A stretch of DNA of 64,000 nucleotides from Scatophagus argus (GCF_020382885.2 NC_058513.1:12053641-12117640), one strand, 5' to 3'. Positions 20,441 through 33,589 are shown, counted from the first letter of the stretch. The notes: generated by a model not told the origin, from the sequence alone. Program-made: numbers and translations.

Positions 20441-22838
20441 TATTTTTGGGATATTTTTCTCACTTTCTTTGATTTTTGCAGTTGAATTGCTGAGGATTTT
20501 TACACGTTTGTTCATCTCTGTCCTGGCGCTAGTGTTTCTACTTTCACAAAGAACACAAATTAATGGGAAAAAAATTCGCACTGATCTGAAAAACAGATGT
20601 CTAAAAAGGGCCTTTTTAAAGTTGCCCATAGGGGAATTCGCATTGCTGGAAGTGGGGCAAAGAAGATGGAAGACAATACTATAGAGGTTTAATTATCCAG
20701 CCATCAGAAATGAAAAGAGGGAGAGGGAGAACTGAGACTAATAATGGAATCACAGGGTTGTGTTCTTGGTTTCTCTGTTTCTTTCGTTTTCTTTTTCTTT
20801 TCTAGCATCTAAAGAATTCATTCTCCAAAACGCACTACTTACCCTTCAATCAGCCTCCCATCACCAAGTCCAAAGGGTTCAGAGATGAAGCGAGAGACAA
20901 AACTCGGATCTCACTCTTTTGTCCTTTTCATGTGTGAAGCGATTGAAAATATCATCTAAATGACTTGAAGTAGAGAAGGAACAATCTAGGGACACTGAGT
21001 ATTGCCTGTTTGATGCATAGAATTGTATTTTACAATATCACGTGCATCAAAGTTGTTTTCTGCGGTAACAGTAGCTATTCAGGTGCAAGTATGTAATACC
21101 CAGTTTCTGTATTTACACTATTTTTCTACCTAATGATAGGACACTGAGGAGTCTTTTATTATAATTTAATGTCATTGACAGATGAGCTCAGTCCCCTGTA
21201 TTCCTATGGTTTCCTATGCTGTCTCTGATCACTCCAGTTCCTTCCTCAACCGATGGGCCAACTTTAAGCTTCTTAAAAACTGAATGTTTCAGTTTTTCGA
21301 TGGCGTTTCGATGACATTTTCAGTACAAGATGTGTTAGGCCTCGGTAGATTTGCAACATGCCTGTATGCCTGAACATTTAAGGAAGACTGTTTGCAGAGT
21401 TTTCAGGTCACGTTTCTTCATTCTTATTTTTATGTGAACTTTGTAAGAGCTTTAACCATAAACTTTAAACCCAAATGACCATAGACTTGTCTTCTGTAGT
21501 TCTGTGGAAGTCTAAAGTGCTTACTTCCTGAATATGGTTAATATTTGAGGCTACTGCCTGTTCATGACTTTAAATTAACTTCCAGTTATGGCTGAGGCCT
21601 GGCAGCCTGTAAATTTCCTCTTATCTCTCATCTGACATTGCCCACAGATCCCAGCTGATCGGATCCCATGCTGCACCCTGTTGATGCTGTGTTGTCTGCT
21701 GGGTATTGTTGTCCACAGATATAAAAAAGGGTGAAGGGGGCAAATCACTGGACTTGTACAGCAAAGCTGACAGTCCTTTAATTGGACATTACTCAAGGCC
21801 AAAACTCATATTTCTTGTTGTGCTTGATCTTAAGAGACTCTCAAATGTACTCCCCGCTGGGCTTCAAATTTTTTTGAATCAATAATTAATGGTCAAACTT
21901 ATTTATTCATGTGTATCTTTGCCAATTACGCAGTGTCTAATTAACAATTTCAATAATTGATATTTATTTCTGAAAGGGTTCTGTATCTTGGGCTGATGAA
22001 AAATGCATGAGCGGGGATGTGGACTGGGTTTTGTTTTTTGTTCTGAGAGAGCTTGATGCTCGGGGCTAATACCAGGCCACTTTGACTCCAACTCTTTGAG
22101 CTGGCACTGGCCCTGTGATGTGGATCTAATATGGGCATCTTTCATGGACCCAACGTACTTACTCTGAACCATGTGATCTCATAAAGACTACTACATGCTC
22201 ATCCTCAGATACCCTTTTTGGTCTTTAATATCTAACTTCAAAGAATAAGCTTCTGTTTCCTTGATAATTTTTCTTTGTGTATGCAGAATGACAATATCAT
22301 GGAAAAATGTAGAAACTCTTGGTCTTACTAGGACCTCAGTGGTTACACTTCTACATCTAACTCTGTGGCCTGATGAAACTAAAGTTCAATCACCATGCTA
22401 AAGAGAAAAATATTCCTCAGATTTATGAAAAGCCATATCCCCTGATCTTTTTATAGTGACAGCTGTAGTAGTCAATAGAAAATTTACAAAGGCTCTCTTT
22501 AGTTGACTTTCATGAAGTTTTCGTTTATTGTGATTCCAGTAGGACAGGAGGTTGGGGACCGGTGAGGCAAACCATTTTGCTATGGGACGACCGAAGCAAA
22601 AAAGATCATCACTATTTATCGTGAGCATTGCTTGAGCACTGAGTTGGGGAAAACTTTACCCAACAATGCAAAGCAACCCAACAAAACCAGAACCCAACAT
22701 CAGACGCACCAAAACCCCCATCATTATTGATTTTAGGTTTGGACACCACAATGTTGAGACCACACTGAAACAGCATTAGTGAAACAAGAGGGTGAAAATC
22801 TTAACAGTGAGGCTCAGTTAGGGTAAAAAAGCTGGGAA
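20441..22838. other. Convergent intergenic interval between aldh18a1 and the crystallins
   Basis: No gene recognised. Frames at 20381-20684 and 21575-22172 are open but have no family resemblance. A minus-strand AATAAA at 22524-22529, about 310 bases beyond the crystallin stop, is a possible end for the first crystallin transcript. Confidence 0.45.
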
Positions 22839-24306
22839 TCAGTTGAGCTCAGTGACCCGTCTCAGAGAGCCAAAGGTGGGGCTGGTGCTTCCCCATTCAC
22901 TGTGCCTTCTGTACTCTCCAGGACTTAAGAAGTACTGGCGTCCCCTGTAGTTGGGGTGTTCATGCAGCATCCAGTAGCCCTCCATGACATTGACAGAGGA
23001 GATGTCACGGGTGTGGAAACGCTCATGCAGATCTGGGCAGTCTTCCATTAGCTCCAAATTCTGGCCCGCAAAGTCAGACCGCTCAAAGATCTTCATCCTG
23101 TAGTTCCCATTATACTAGGGAAGAAATGATGAAAGACTAAGATGATACTGACAATTACAGAAAGCATTTGTTTCAACCTGTTCTAAACTTGTCCTGGTTT
23201 CATGACACAGTCACATGTATACATTCTTAAATTTCTCTGGAAACACATTTTTTTAGTGCAGTTATAGGTCAAGCCAAAAATAAAATAGCCACAGCTACTG
23301 GCACTGAGTGATGAAAAGAGCAAGACTAGGCTTGAGAACTAAATGATCCTAAACTGGCACTGCTGCAGAAATCCTTTAGTGAGAACATTGCTGTAAAGAG
23401 TGTCAGGCATCAATTAAAACTCACAGGTGGCACCATACGACATGAGCGGATGCAGTCATTGAAGCCCGCCCAGCGTTGGTAGTCGGGGTACTCGCCCTTG
23501 TGCAGCATGTACTGGTAGCCGCCATAGTTGGGCTTCTCATAGGCCACCCAACAGCCACTCTCCACTCTTATGGAGTTACAGCGGCTGAAGTGGTTTTGCA
23601 TCTCGGGACAGTCACTGCTGCACTCATAGTGACGACCCTGGAAGTCTCTGTCTTCGTAGAAGATAATCTGCAAGTGATTGTTGGATGGACGTTATCATCA
23701 CATTGCTATTTCAAAGACAAATTAACATACACTTTATATCAGTTGGATATGATATTTTATACCCACATTAACTTTAAGTCTGGTTGGCTTTTATAACCCC
23801 ACTATTTGGTATTCTAAGCCAGGTTTATAAGTTAGCTTTATCCAACAAACTTCTTGTATAGAATAAAAGTGAGAGAAAAATGTTGGAATAGATAAGCTTG
23901 AGGCAGTGTGAACAAAATGTCCCAAAAGATGTACCAGAAGTTGAATAAAATACACTATAGCATGTGGTATATTTTAATGAAGAGGAAAAAAAAACAGTAT
24001 TGGCCTTTTTTTTTTAAGACTCAAAGCTCAGTTGAACAACTGCAGTTTTTTTGCTTTCCTCAACAGAAGACAAAGCATAATATTTTGACCATCACACTTC
24101 TGCCCACAAAAGGTTCAGTTAGATCTTTAGCATTTTATTTGACAGAATTAAACCTTTTTTAAGTGTGACTTTGCAGAAATTGTCAGTTCAACTGCCATTT
24201 TGGAGCTATTTACCCCTAAGATGCAGATGCCCAATATACCACACGTGGAAAACAAAATAGTTGCTTTTACTATATAAATTTTAAATTATACACTTACCTT
24301 GCCCAT
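22839..24306 (-). CDS. Gamma-crystallin, 3 exons (copy A)
   Basis: A structural lens protein of 175 residues made of four Greek-key motifs in two domains. Exons on the minus strand are 24306-24298 (MGK), 23667-23425 (81 codons) and 23114-22839 (91 codons plus stop), all phase 0, the textbook gamma-crystallin layout of one tiny exon then one exon per domain. Greek-key signatures are [15 protein letters not shown] (4-18), [21 protein letters not shown] (second key), [15 protein letters not shown] (third) and [21 protein letters not shown] (fourth). One Trp per key (four in total) is kept, unlike methionine-rich fish gamma-M crystallins, which often lose them. The N-terminal domain is Cys-rich. 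It is gamma-S/gamma-M-like; I do not assign a paralog name. Copy B lies directly upstream. Confidence 0.93.
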
Positions 24307-24357
24307 TGTAACTGTGTTAAGTTCAGACCAGGCCAGATGCCTGGCAGTTCCAGGCCT

Positions 24358-24364
24358 CTTTATA
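24358..24364 (-). promoter_or_regulatory. TATA box of crystallin copy A
   Basis: TATAAAG on the minus strand, 52 bases 5' of the ATG. About 50 bases further upstream the minus strand reads TGCTGACACGA (24410-24420), which contains the Maf half-site TGCTGAC typical of lens promoters. Confidence 0.65.
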
Positions 24365-24837
24365 GACCCTGCTGGGATCAGGGCTTTGCAAATGTGAAAC
24401 AAAGCTTTGTCGTGTCAGCACAGTACGCTCTATAGACTGCAGAACACTATAGGACTGGTGGGCTGCAGCAGCCCTTTTGTCTGTGTTAAAGCTCTCTCTC
24501 TCTGCAGAAAATACTGTACAACTGCACTTTCTCAAAGGGCTACAATAAGAGTTGCAACAGCTGCCTTTATTGGCATGAATGCCAGAAACCCACGTGCAGA
24601 CTGTGCGCATAGGCAGGTTGAAGAGTGAGCAAAGAGAAAAGGTTTAGTTTGTATCGATAGGTATTTGACAGCAATGCAGATCATTAAGCAGCAGCAGGTT
24701 TTTATCAGTGCAAGATGTACACTAAGCAGGAAGCAAATGTGCTGCTTGACGAGAGTATTGTTGTACCTCAGGTTTATGGGTTGCATGGATTTGTTCAAAT
24801 AATCTCACAAAGAACATTATTATTTGAAAATCACGTG

Positions 24838-24843
24838 TTTAAT
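24838..24843 (-). terminator. Polyadenylation signal of crystallin copy B
   Basis: ATTAAA on the minus strand, only about 23 bases after the stop codon of copy B. Crystallin mRNAs typically have very short 3' UTRs, which fits. Confidence 0.5.
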
Positions 24844-24865
24844 GTTCATTGAAGTTACACATAAT

Positions 24866-26391
24866 TTACATCAGAGTCCTCATCCTCCTGAATGAGCCCA
24901 CCATGGGGTTGTGGCAGCCCCATTCACCACAAGCCCTGTACTCTCCAGGGCGCAGGAAATACTGGCGTCCCCTGTAGTTCGGGTGCTCGTAGAAGATCCA
25001 GAAACCCTCCATGACGTTGCAGGAATAAATGTCATGGTAGCGGAAGCGCTCGTACACATTGGGGCAGTCATCCATGAACTCCATCGTGTGTCCCATCATG
25101 TCGGGCCTGTTGTAGATCCTCATCCTGTAGGATCCTCTGTACTGTATGTGAAATAAATCAGAACATGGTTATTATGCTGTTTTGCTAGGAGTGAACCCTG
25201 GGGAGGACTTTGGTTGAGCTTTCTGCCCTGAGCTGATTTCTTTACCTTTGAATTCGAGTGAATGCTTGTACTACTTAGTTTCTTTAAGTGAGTAACTACA
25301 GATGAGGGCGAGCAACAACTCTTTCGGAGCGTGACGGAATTCGATTTTTTTTCCCTCCCTAAAGTGCCAGAAACACTCAATGTGCCTAACAGAATTAGAA
25401 TGAAGGCACCAAGTATTATTGGGGGGGTGTATTATATTCTTTTTAAAGGCTGACTGGGTCTCCTCGTGGGCCTTGCAGCAGAGACTTTTATGCTATGACC
25501 TGCCTGAGTATGTGTAAATGACATCAAAAGGCTAGTGATTGACACCCATTTCTAAAGCACCATTTGATGTACAAGGTGAACGGTGGGGTTCGGTCGGGGT
25601 GGGGGGGGGACTACCAATCCTATCTGTCTGTTTGATTGACTTACAGGGGCGAACATCTGGCAGGAGCGGATGCAGTTGTTGAAGCCCATCCAGGTGTGGT
25701 AGTCAGGGTACTCTCCAGGACCAAGGATGTACTGGTAACCCATGTAGTAAGGCTTCTCATAGGCCACCCAGTGACCACCACTGACACGGATGGAGTTACA
25801 ACAGTTGAAGTGCCTGAAGGTGTCCATGCAGTCACTACTGCACTCCCAGTGACGGCCCTGGAAGTTGCGGCCTTCGTAGAAGATAATCTTGAAAGGGAGA
25901 GAGAAGCATGACCCAAGTCAGTGTTTCAGGAATATGCATTTACTAGTTGCAATACTTATGTGTGGACTGTAGGGGACACTGCTCTCCCTTGAACAAACTC
26001 AGTTACTTTCTCATGAGTCCTTCGAGTGTACAAGCCTTTCCAGTCTCCTGTGCACTTGTATATTATTCTCAGTGCTAAAAACACTGTCAGCACCTCAAAT
26101 TTAAGGAGATAGAAACTGTTGCTGTCATACAATGAATCTGTCATCTTTGAATACCACGTAATTGTTGATCTCCACAGACACATCTATATGTGCGTTTCTC
26201 CCCTCAAAAATGAGTCATCTGGCAGTCCATTTCAGCGAGTATTTTTTACTCAGTACTCCTCTTTTCGATTCTGCTGCATTTTCTTTCCACGTTGCAATAT
26301 TTGACACATGTTCCCAAGCCAAGCCGTTTTCCCTCTTCCCCTCTTTGTCAAACCTGTTCCCATATTGCATGTGTGCTCATACCTTTCCCAT
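24866..26391 (-). CDS. Gamma-crystallin, 3 exons (copy B)
   Basis: Exons on the minus strand are 26391-26383 (MGK), 25887-25645 (81 codons) and 25141-24866 (91 codons plus stop), giving 175 residues, exactly the sizes of copy A. Greek-key signatures are [15 protein letters not shown] (4-18), [37 protein letters not shown] and [21 protein letters not shown]. It has five Trp: the four canonical ones plus an extra at residue 17, where copy A has Tyr. The C-terminal domain ([16 protein letters not shown]...GEWG...GSFRR) recalls gamma-S crystallin. Methionine is more frequent than in copy A, as in fish gamma-M proteins. It is a tandem duplicate of copy A with a conserved exon plan but clear divergence. 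All splice sites are GT/AG and no breaks are seen. Confidence 0.93.
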
Positions 26392-26444
26392 GGTTGCAGG
26401 ACTGTGGATCTTTGCGCACCGTAGCCCTACACACACTTGCAGGT

Positions 26445-26453
26445 CCTTTTATA
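26445..26453 (-). promoter_or_regulatory. TATA box of crystallin copy B
   Basis: TATAAAAGG on the minus strand, 54 bases 5' of the ATG, the same spacing as copy A. An imperfect palindrome CTGACACGTCAG at 26477-26488 lies 24 bases further upstream and resembles a Maf recognition element. Confidence 0.7.
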
Positions 26454-26499
26454 CTCTCCCAGTGACGATGAGGCCTCTGACACGTCAGGGACTACTACT

Positions 26500-29400
26500 C
26501 TTTACCTTTTCAGATGCCAGCTACTGTTCCCTTTGTCTGACGGCCCATGGGTAACTTATCTCCTGTCTGCTAGAGTTTACCTATAGAATTGACCCCCACC
26601 CTTTCCAAAAAAATGAATACCACACAAGTGCTATTCTGTGTTTTTTTGACCCTTGTTCCGCCATGACCTTGTGATGCAGCCTTTTGAAATGTCACACAAA
26701 GGCCCTTTAGGTATGTGGCCCCTCAACAACAAAGCTGTTAAAGTGTACAGTAGGTTAGGTCTTTTTTTTTTTTTTTGAAGGGGGGCACCAACGTACTTAT
26801 CCATGTCATGATTTTCATTTCATTTGTCTTGCTTGCTTGGAAAACTGTAACATATTTATTTTTCATTCAGTCCCAGCTTAAGTGAGCCTGGCCTGGTGTG
26901 TTTCCTACGTGATAGGGGCCACAATGTAATTGCCATTCAATTCTTGTTAAAGGAAAGTGGTGTTGATACTGTGGACTGAGTCAAGCCTTTGTGTTGATGT
27001 AATCTACAGTGATCTGTTGTCTCTTTTTGCTTCCATAGCCTGCAGTTGTACTGTGATGCCAGACGGGACTGGTCTGTTTGCAGATGTACAGACAGAACTG
27101 CTTAGTGTTTGTCTGATACAAAAGGAGGGGTTTGGGGCATATGTATGTTTGAGTCTTTGTATGAAATCATAGATGTTTGGACTTGAGTCTTTGGCTTGTA
27201 AGCATAGCCCAGAGCAGAAGGGGAAAAGGCCAGAAAGAATTGCTGCCATGCATTGTGTTTCCAAAGCCCAGCTGATGCCAGAAAGGTCAGTCTCATCCTT
27301 TAGCTTTTCATCATGATAAAGGGCTTGTGCCCCCTCTCCATTTTGTGTGCTTTTTTGCAGCTTCAACTGTGTAAAAAGACAAATGTTTTCAGAAGACACA
27401 ATAGCCATTATGTTCCAGGGTAAAAACACTGCTACTGAGGTAGCATATCCACAGCCATATGACACTGTTTCAGTGTTAAGGAACAGCGTTGATAAGCTTT
27501 TGCACCTTTGATCATTCATTGACTTGAAACTCTCATAGGCTTCAATAGCTTTCATGTTTGAGCTGCACTCTTTTTCTATGACATAAGTAGATCATTGATA
27601 TCCTTTCATCACAGTGTGCAGCGTAATTGTGGCAGATTATCAGATGGGGATGTTGTTTTGTTTTGTGAGTTTCTTGAACAAATATTTACTCCGGGAGGAA
27701 AGGTTTTATCTGAACATATAAGAAACAAATGTTAAGATTTTCCTCATATGTTCATTCATAGATTAATGATTTCTTTCATCGTGCCTATTAAATGTAAAAT
27801 CTTTGTACTCAGTCCTGATGCAAGAGGGCAGTAGCATGACGGGGAAATAATATTCTGGCTGGAAAGCACTTGTTCAAGATCTGCGTGATGCAGCAGCAAA
27901 CATTCACTTTTCTGAAGTGTCTTTTAACGGGACTTTACCACCTCTGAAGCTGCTACGAAGCCTGCCCCCTGACCTTCAGCGTGTAACTGAAGTGCAATAA
28001 AATGTCTAAACCAAGAAAGACACATCATTGTAATTGTTCTCGTTTTCATCACTGAGGAGCATCGGCTAACCCTAACTCATTAGTTGGGACCTTGGCTCTC
28101 TCCATATCTCTGCGGCTTCCAGAGGGGAACCTTGTTTCACAGGCTCTCAAATGATCATCTTTAGCTGTGCTACAAGACATCTCCTCCCCACCCTGAAGGG
28201 AAAGTAACATCACAGAGGCCCTTGCCTGCTTTCTCAGTTCCCCCTGGAGGAGAAGAAAGCTACCCGCTGTGGAGCATTCCACTCTTCATCTCAGAATGAT
28301 GGAAGAAAAGGAAAGGAGAGGGGAACAGAGTGGGGGGCTAGATTTGCGGCTCCATTGTGTCCGAGGATCTCATTGTGCAATCTGTGTAATCGCGTGGGAG
28401 ATGACGACACTATTAGCCCGCAGAATGACTGTCTGTTGGGGACCTCTGTGATTGATGTGCACCCCACAGAGATAGGAGAAACTCTGACAGATAGCAACCC
28501 CAGCACTAGTTAACTTGCAACCTTTTTCATCTAGCTGGCTTCCAAAAGAAAAACCCATTCGTGTAGCTGATACCTCATTATAATGTGAATGTGCAATACA
28601 CTCAGTAAAATGCATTTGAGGTCAGAGGAGGCTCCTTTCAATGCAAAACAAATCATCTTCCCTTAATCCAAACCATGGTGTCTCTGACCCTGCTATATAC
28701 AATAATCTCAACCCCTACAATGTTGTAGGGAGAGATAGGAGAACAGCTGCGCTTGCAATGCCTCCAATGTGCTGTTTTACTGAACAGTCATAACAAAAAC
28801 ACTGTTGTACTGAGGTGTAAACAAGGGGTCTATGTGAGTTTCGCTCCTGAGAACTGGCTAATCTGGTGCTGAAAATATGGTATGATCGGAAAGCGCTCGC
28901 CAAAAAAGCCTCCCACGCCGGGAGTAGAATGAGGACCTCTCTTTTGCTGAGAGATCATCCTCTCCATTCTTTCTGTCAGAAAATCTCCAGGCATCCTCCC
29001 TCTCTTGTCACTGCCAGCGCACAGGCTCTATCGGGATTGCCAGACGCAGGAGCCACTATGAGCCTGTGCCAGGGCCAGGATTTACCGCAATGTGTCTGAT
29101 GTGCTCCATCTTTTTTGCTGGGGGATAATTAAAAGAGGAAATGGTGTTGGAAGAACAGAGTGGAGAAGCAGGAGGAGGGGGCTTGGACTGAGCAAATGGA
29201 TGCAGCTGTCAATTATGTCGAGTTGTTGATATGTTGCTTGTTTTCCCGTCTTTCAGATTTTGTGTCGAACTGTTTCCCCATCAGGATTTAGTTGTAAAGT
29301 TTGTGGTAAATCCCCACTCTGTACATGTAATTAAAACAACATTTAGGCTAATTAAGAACTGCTCTTAGCAATGAAATCACCACAAAGATTTTCTCTCGGT

Positions 29401-30380
29401 GCGACTCGGATGACCTGCAGGTGATCATTTAGGTGCTGTGACAGAAACATTTTTCTTTCAGAAGAATTCGCAAACATCTACACTACATATTAAGATAACA
29501 CCCATTTTATAACATTCCTTTATTTACAGTTTTTGCACTTTCGTGAGCTTTAACTCTGCTGAAGATCCTCCTCAGTCTCAAACTTTTGTTTTGTTTTGTT
29601 TTTAAAACCCGACTGCATGTCTTTAAAATATCACAAATTTAAATAACAGTTTTTTCCCCTTTCGTCTTGTGTTCATGAATTTAAGTTGAGCTCGGGAGTA
29701 TTTCACTACAGCCAATATCTTGTTTATGACAGATTTTCTTCACCTCTGTACAAGCTGTCTTTCAGGAAACGTGGACTGTGCGAGTCATTCAAGCAACTTT
29801 CCTTTATTTGACTAAATCGATTTGAGATGCTCCACCATACAGCGTGACCCAAACTCTGTGAAAAGCAGGACAGCTCCTTAGTCTCTGAGCAGACACACCA
29901 GGGGGAGTTGTGGCTTTTAGTTGCTCTCACTCCTCATCTCCACACTTTGTTTTGACGTGGCGTGTCTCCCATGCCCCAAAGCTTTAAAGGTTTAAAGAGC
30001 AACTTTTCACCCTGTAATCCAGGTGCCTTTCAAACAAGTCACGCTGTTTACTGACACATGACAAAAAAGTTCAACCCCTTCTCATCTCTCGGCTTACAAG
30101 ACTGTAACTCACCTCAGAGCCTGGTAGTCATTCCTCCAGAGCGCCCTGAACAAACAGAGCCTCGGCGAGAAGGCGCCCCTGCCTTTCACCACTCACTAAA
30201 TTTGTAATCAGATGTGATGCTGTTGTTCACTTCTTCAAATTTGTCATCAAAGCAAATGTGTTCTGACAACAGCTAGTGACAAGTGCACCAGAGGAGAGGC
30301 AGCAAATCAGCTTTTTCACGCCGCGTATCAATTATTGATCATGTTGCCCCCGCCTCCTCCCTCCTCCATAGACACCCCCT
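26500..30380. other. Start of the non-coding tract beyond the crystallins
   Basis: No coding exon is recognised. The longest frame, 27004-27555 on the minus strand (183 codons from an ATG), has no domain, no splice partner and a composition that does not look coding. A poly-T run lies at 26761-26776. The remainder is unique DNA. Confidence 0.45.
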
Positions 30381-30384
30381 ACTC

Positions 30385-30590
30385 CTACCCCGGCGAGCAG
30401 ACACCTTGTGATAATGAAATACATCAATTTAAAAAATAAATAATAAACTGGGCTTGGCTCCATTGTTGCAAAGCCTTAAGAGCTTGATTGACTGCCTGCA
30501 CATTTTCCTCATTGGCAGTCAGGCAGATCAAAGGAGGGCTCCTCTTATTGCCCAGGGCCACTTGCAATTTATTTAGAGGAGCAGTGCTGC
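30385..30590. promoter_or_regulatory. Candidate enhancer block (SOX, PBX, TCF/LEF-like sites)
   Basis: Within about 75 bases lie CCATTGTT (30460-30467, SOX-like), TGATTGAC (30485-30492, PBX/TALE-like) and AGATCAAAGG (30525-30534, a full TCF/LEF site on the minus strand). The block is unique sequence with no open frame or repeat. Enhancer function is an inference from motif density only. Confidence 0.3.
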
Positions 30591-32206
30591 TGTCCCAGCA
30601 GGTAACATTATTGGGCTGAGACACTCAGGATAATCATAGCTTTGAGGTGCCTCTCAAATCCCACCTCTGCTGGCTCTGTCATGCATGCGCAAAAAATACA
30701 CGCATATGATTTACAAAAATCCTTCATTATTATACTAAATGAAGCAGTAGATAAGGCCACATTAATCTCCTCACATGGGATATCCAGCTGCTCAAAGGCA
30801 GTGACCTCCCTAAATATGTTAGATTATAATGGTTTTGGCTAAATATGTCAAGATGTAGATTGGATTGCTATTGATTTTTAAATTCTATTATATAATATGT
30901 TTCTGTCATAAATAAAATGTCCCCAGATATTAAACAATCCGAAGTATTGTTTCATCTTACAATTTATAGTTTATTCTCAGAGGGGAAATGCTCCATGATG
31001 TGGTGTGAAGTAAATATGAATGATTGAAGGAATTAGTCATTTGAGGGGATTCACACATGGAAGACAAAAAGTGTGAAGAAAGAACAAGTCACATTTTATG
31101 CGAAAGTTGTTTGTAGTGCGTCGCACTTTAATAATGTTACTTGGTTTTCTACTTTCAAAGGCCTTTCCTGTGCACCACATAAATAATACAAAACAGAGAG
31201 CACAATAATGAGATGCATTTTTTTTTTTGTCCAGACGCACTCGCGTTTCTTATAAGCACACAGTTTAAAATAATACAAGATCACCTTTTACAACTTGTCT
31301 AGCAGAAACATTTAACGTATTAAAAATCACAAGAGTTTCAGTTTCATGACTTGCTCAGACGTGCTATTGTAACAAACCAACCATAAAAAGAAAGTGAAGA
31401 TGTATTTTTACTGTTTTTTGTGTGTGTGTGTGTTGCAGCTGTTAAGTTCTTAAGAATAAAGAAACGTGATTTAGAAAATGTTGTGATAATCTGCACTTAG
31501 TCCTGCAACAGCAGCCCGTTTTGAAGCGCTGAACATAAAATTAAAGCTATGGATTTATGTTAATTAGTTTGACTGATCTCATTATGAAGCAATTTGATGG
31601 TACTCTGCAGATAAGACAGACTTGTAATATTATTTGAAACATAATTTTCCTAATGCAGTCATCTTGTCTAAAATAGTAACTTTTTTACATTTCAAATATA
31701 CCAAGTGAGATACTTTTTTACACATGATGCTGATATTTGATGTTGTTTGATGTCGAAAAATAATAAATCTTATTCTAACTTAAAATATGTAATATAAATC
31801 TTTAAATATAGAGTTAAAGCCATGAAAAATAGCCAAATTATGGTATGTATTAAAAATAAAATAAGTGCAATTAGACTTATGGCTGCAGAATTTGTAATTG
31901 TAGAGTTGAGGAATGCCTCAATTCTTTTGTGAGATTTATTTATTGTTCACAAAAACGAGTGCCTGCCTTTTTACTCTCTGGTTTATCGGTATCTCGTGTC
32001 ACTCCAGGACACGATAATAATGAAATAATCGCTTTCATGTTCAGTTAAAACAAATTTTTAAGTTTGTTTCAAAGTTTTCATCAAAGTTCATCAAAATGTA
32101 TTGTTGTTCTTTTTAATAGTTCTTTAACACTCCAATAGCACTCAGCTTATCTCCACCGTCGACCACTTTCAGTCGACATCCCAGTTCATTTGTCAGGTAG
32201 TTCCAA

Positions 32207-32218
32207 GCACTAGAGGGC
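32207..32218 (+). promoter_or_regulatory. CTCF-like motif, forward
   Basis: GCACTAGAGGGC matches the core CCASYAGRKGGC at 11 of 12 positions and is followed by AC. Inferred from the match only. Confidence 0.35.
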
Positions 32219-32578
32219 ACTAGAAGCCAAAGCATCGCCCGTCTGCAGGGTGGCTGTTTTAACTTCTTTATACTACAGCCATATCTCTGAGCAGCCTGCA
32301 TGTGCGTTGGTTTGCTTGCATGTATACATTTGTGAGTAAGCTTGGAAACGCATGCATATGGACGCACGAGCTACACAATGGCACGGATTCATGTGGTTCG
32401 GCTCTGTGTGTGTCTGTGTCAGTGCCATGGCTCCTGTGTGTTCTGAAGCCTATCAGTGCTCAGACATAGTTTTACAGAGGGAGGGAAAAAAATCACTAAC
32501 AGGCTGATGTGACCTCTGTCCCAGCACACATGCTGCTTGTCCACTTGTTTGTAGAAGCGACACACACGTTTGCTGCAC

Positions 32579-32583
<5 letters not shown>

Positions 32584-32610
<27 letters not shown>
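32584..32610. repeat. (AC)n microsatellite
   Basis: AC dinucleotide run flanked by further imperfect ACAC segments. Confidence 0.9.
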
Positions 32611-32615
<5 letters not shown>

Positions 32616-33563
32616 CACACTACAGCCTTTGCGTTGATTTTATACTGTTAGTTTCAAACAAAGTTAGACCAGACACGCAATCATCTACACACGCGCACAC
32701 AGCATGGTCAAACAAAGTCTCAGACAAACAATGAACAGTTAGCTTTGTAGCAGTTTCAAGCCAGTGTGTGTTTTTGAACTGCAGATGTGGATGCTGACTG
32801 AAGGATCAGTGCACAAACTGCAGGACTGCAGAGATGGCAGTTCTCCCATAGGGTCTGGCACAGCCCGGGTCTTTTTGTTGTGCCCCATTTACACTGTTCG
32901 TTTAGCTGTGTTGAAAAGGTGGTGGTGGTCTGTGTCTGTGTGTTGTGCCGGGTGACTATTTGAAAGTACATCCTCAAGCCTGTGTGTGCACGTTGTTTCG
33001 CCATATGCCATTTGTTTTCCTGTAGGCAAAGGTTTGCGGATACACAGCGTTTTAAAAACATTTCATCCTGGATCCAGAGCAGCAGTCTAAATTGAGTTGT
33101 CCATTTTCTTGTCGGTATTGGAAGCCGCAGATCTCAGATTTATGAATTCTACAGAATAGCCTTATCTCGGTGGCAAGCACTGGTTTCCATTTCTACTGGG
33201 AATTAATTGCACAACCATGAAGCGAAAGGTATGTGAGGTAGAATCAAGAATGTTATTAACAGTCGTGCACACTTGTTTTGTGTCGAAGGATAGGGTTGTG
33301 AGATGTAAAAGAGGCTTGACTTGATCTGAGTGAGGCCTCAGAGGAGCAGGAGAGAGGCGCTGCCGTCCCTGGACTGCTGCGAGAACGGGCCCTCAGCAGA
33401 GTCCCTGGAAGACCGAAAGCTCCACTCGAGGGAGTTTCAACCAAATTAAAAAACAATGACACACCAAGGGAGAATCTAATGCCAATTCCCATCATCAAGA
33501 CCCACATTCTTCTCTGTTTTGCTTTTAACTTTTGTTTTTTTTTCTTTCCCTCTCTGTCTCAGA

Positions 33564-33589
33564 CTCTCTCTCTCTCTCTCTCTCTCTCT
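33564..33589. repeat. (CT)13 microsatellite
   Basis: Pure CT run inside a wider pyrimidine-rich stretch. Confidence 0.9.
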
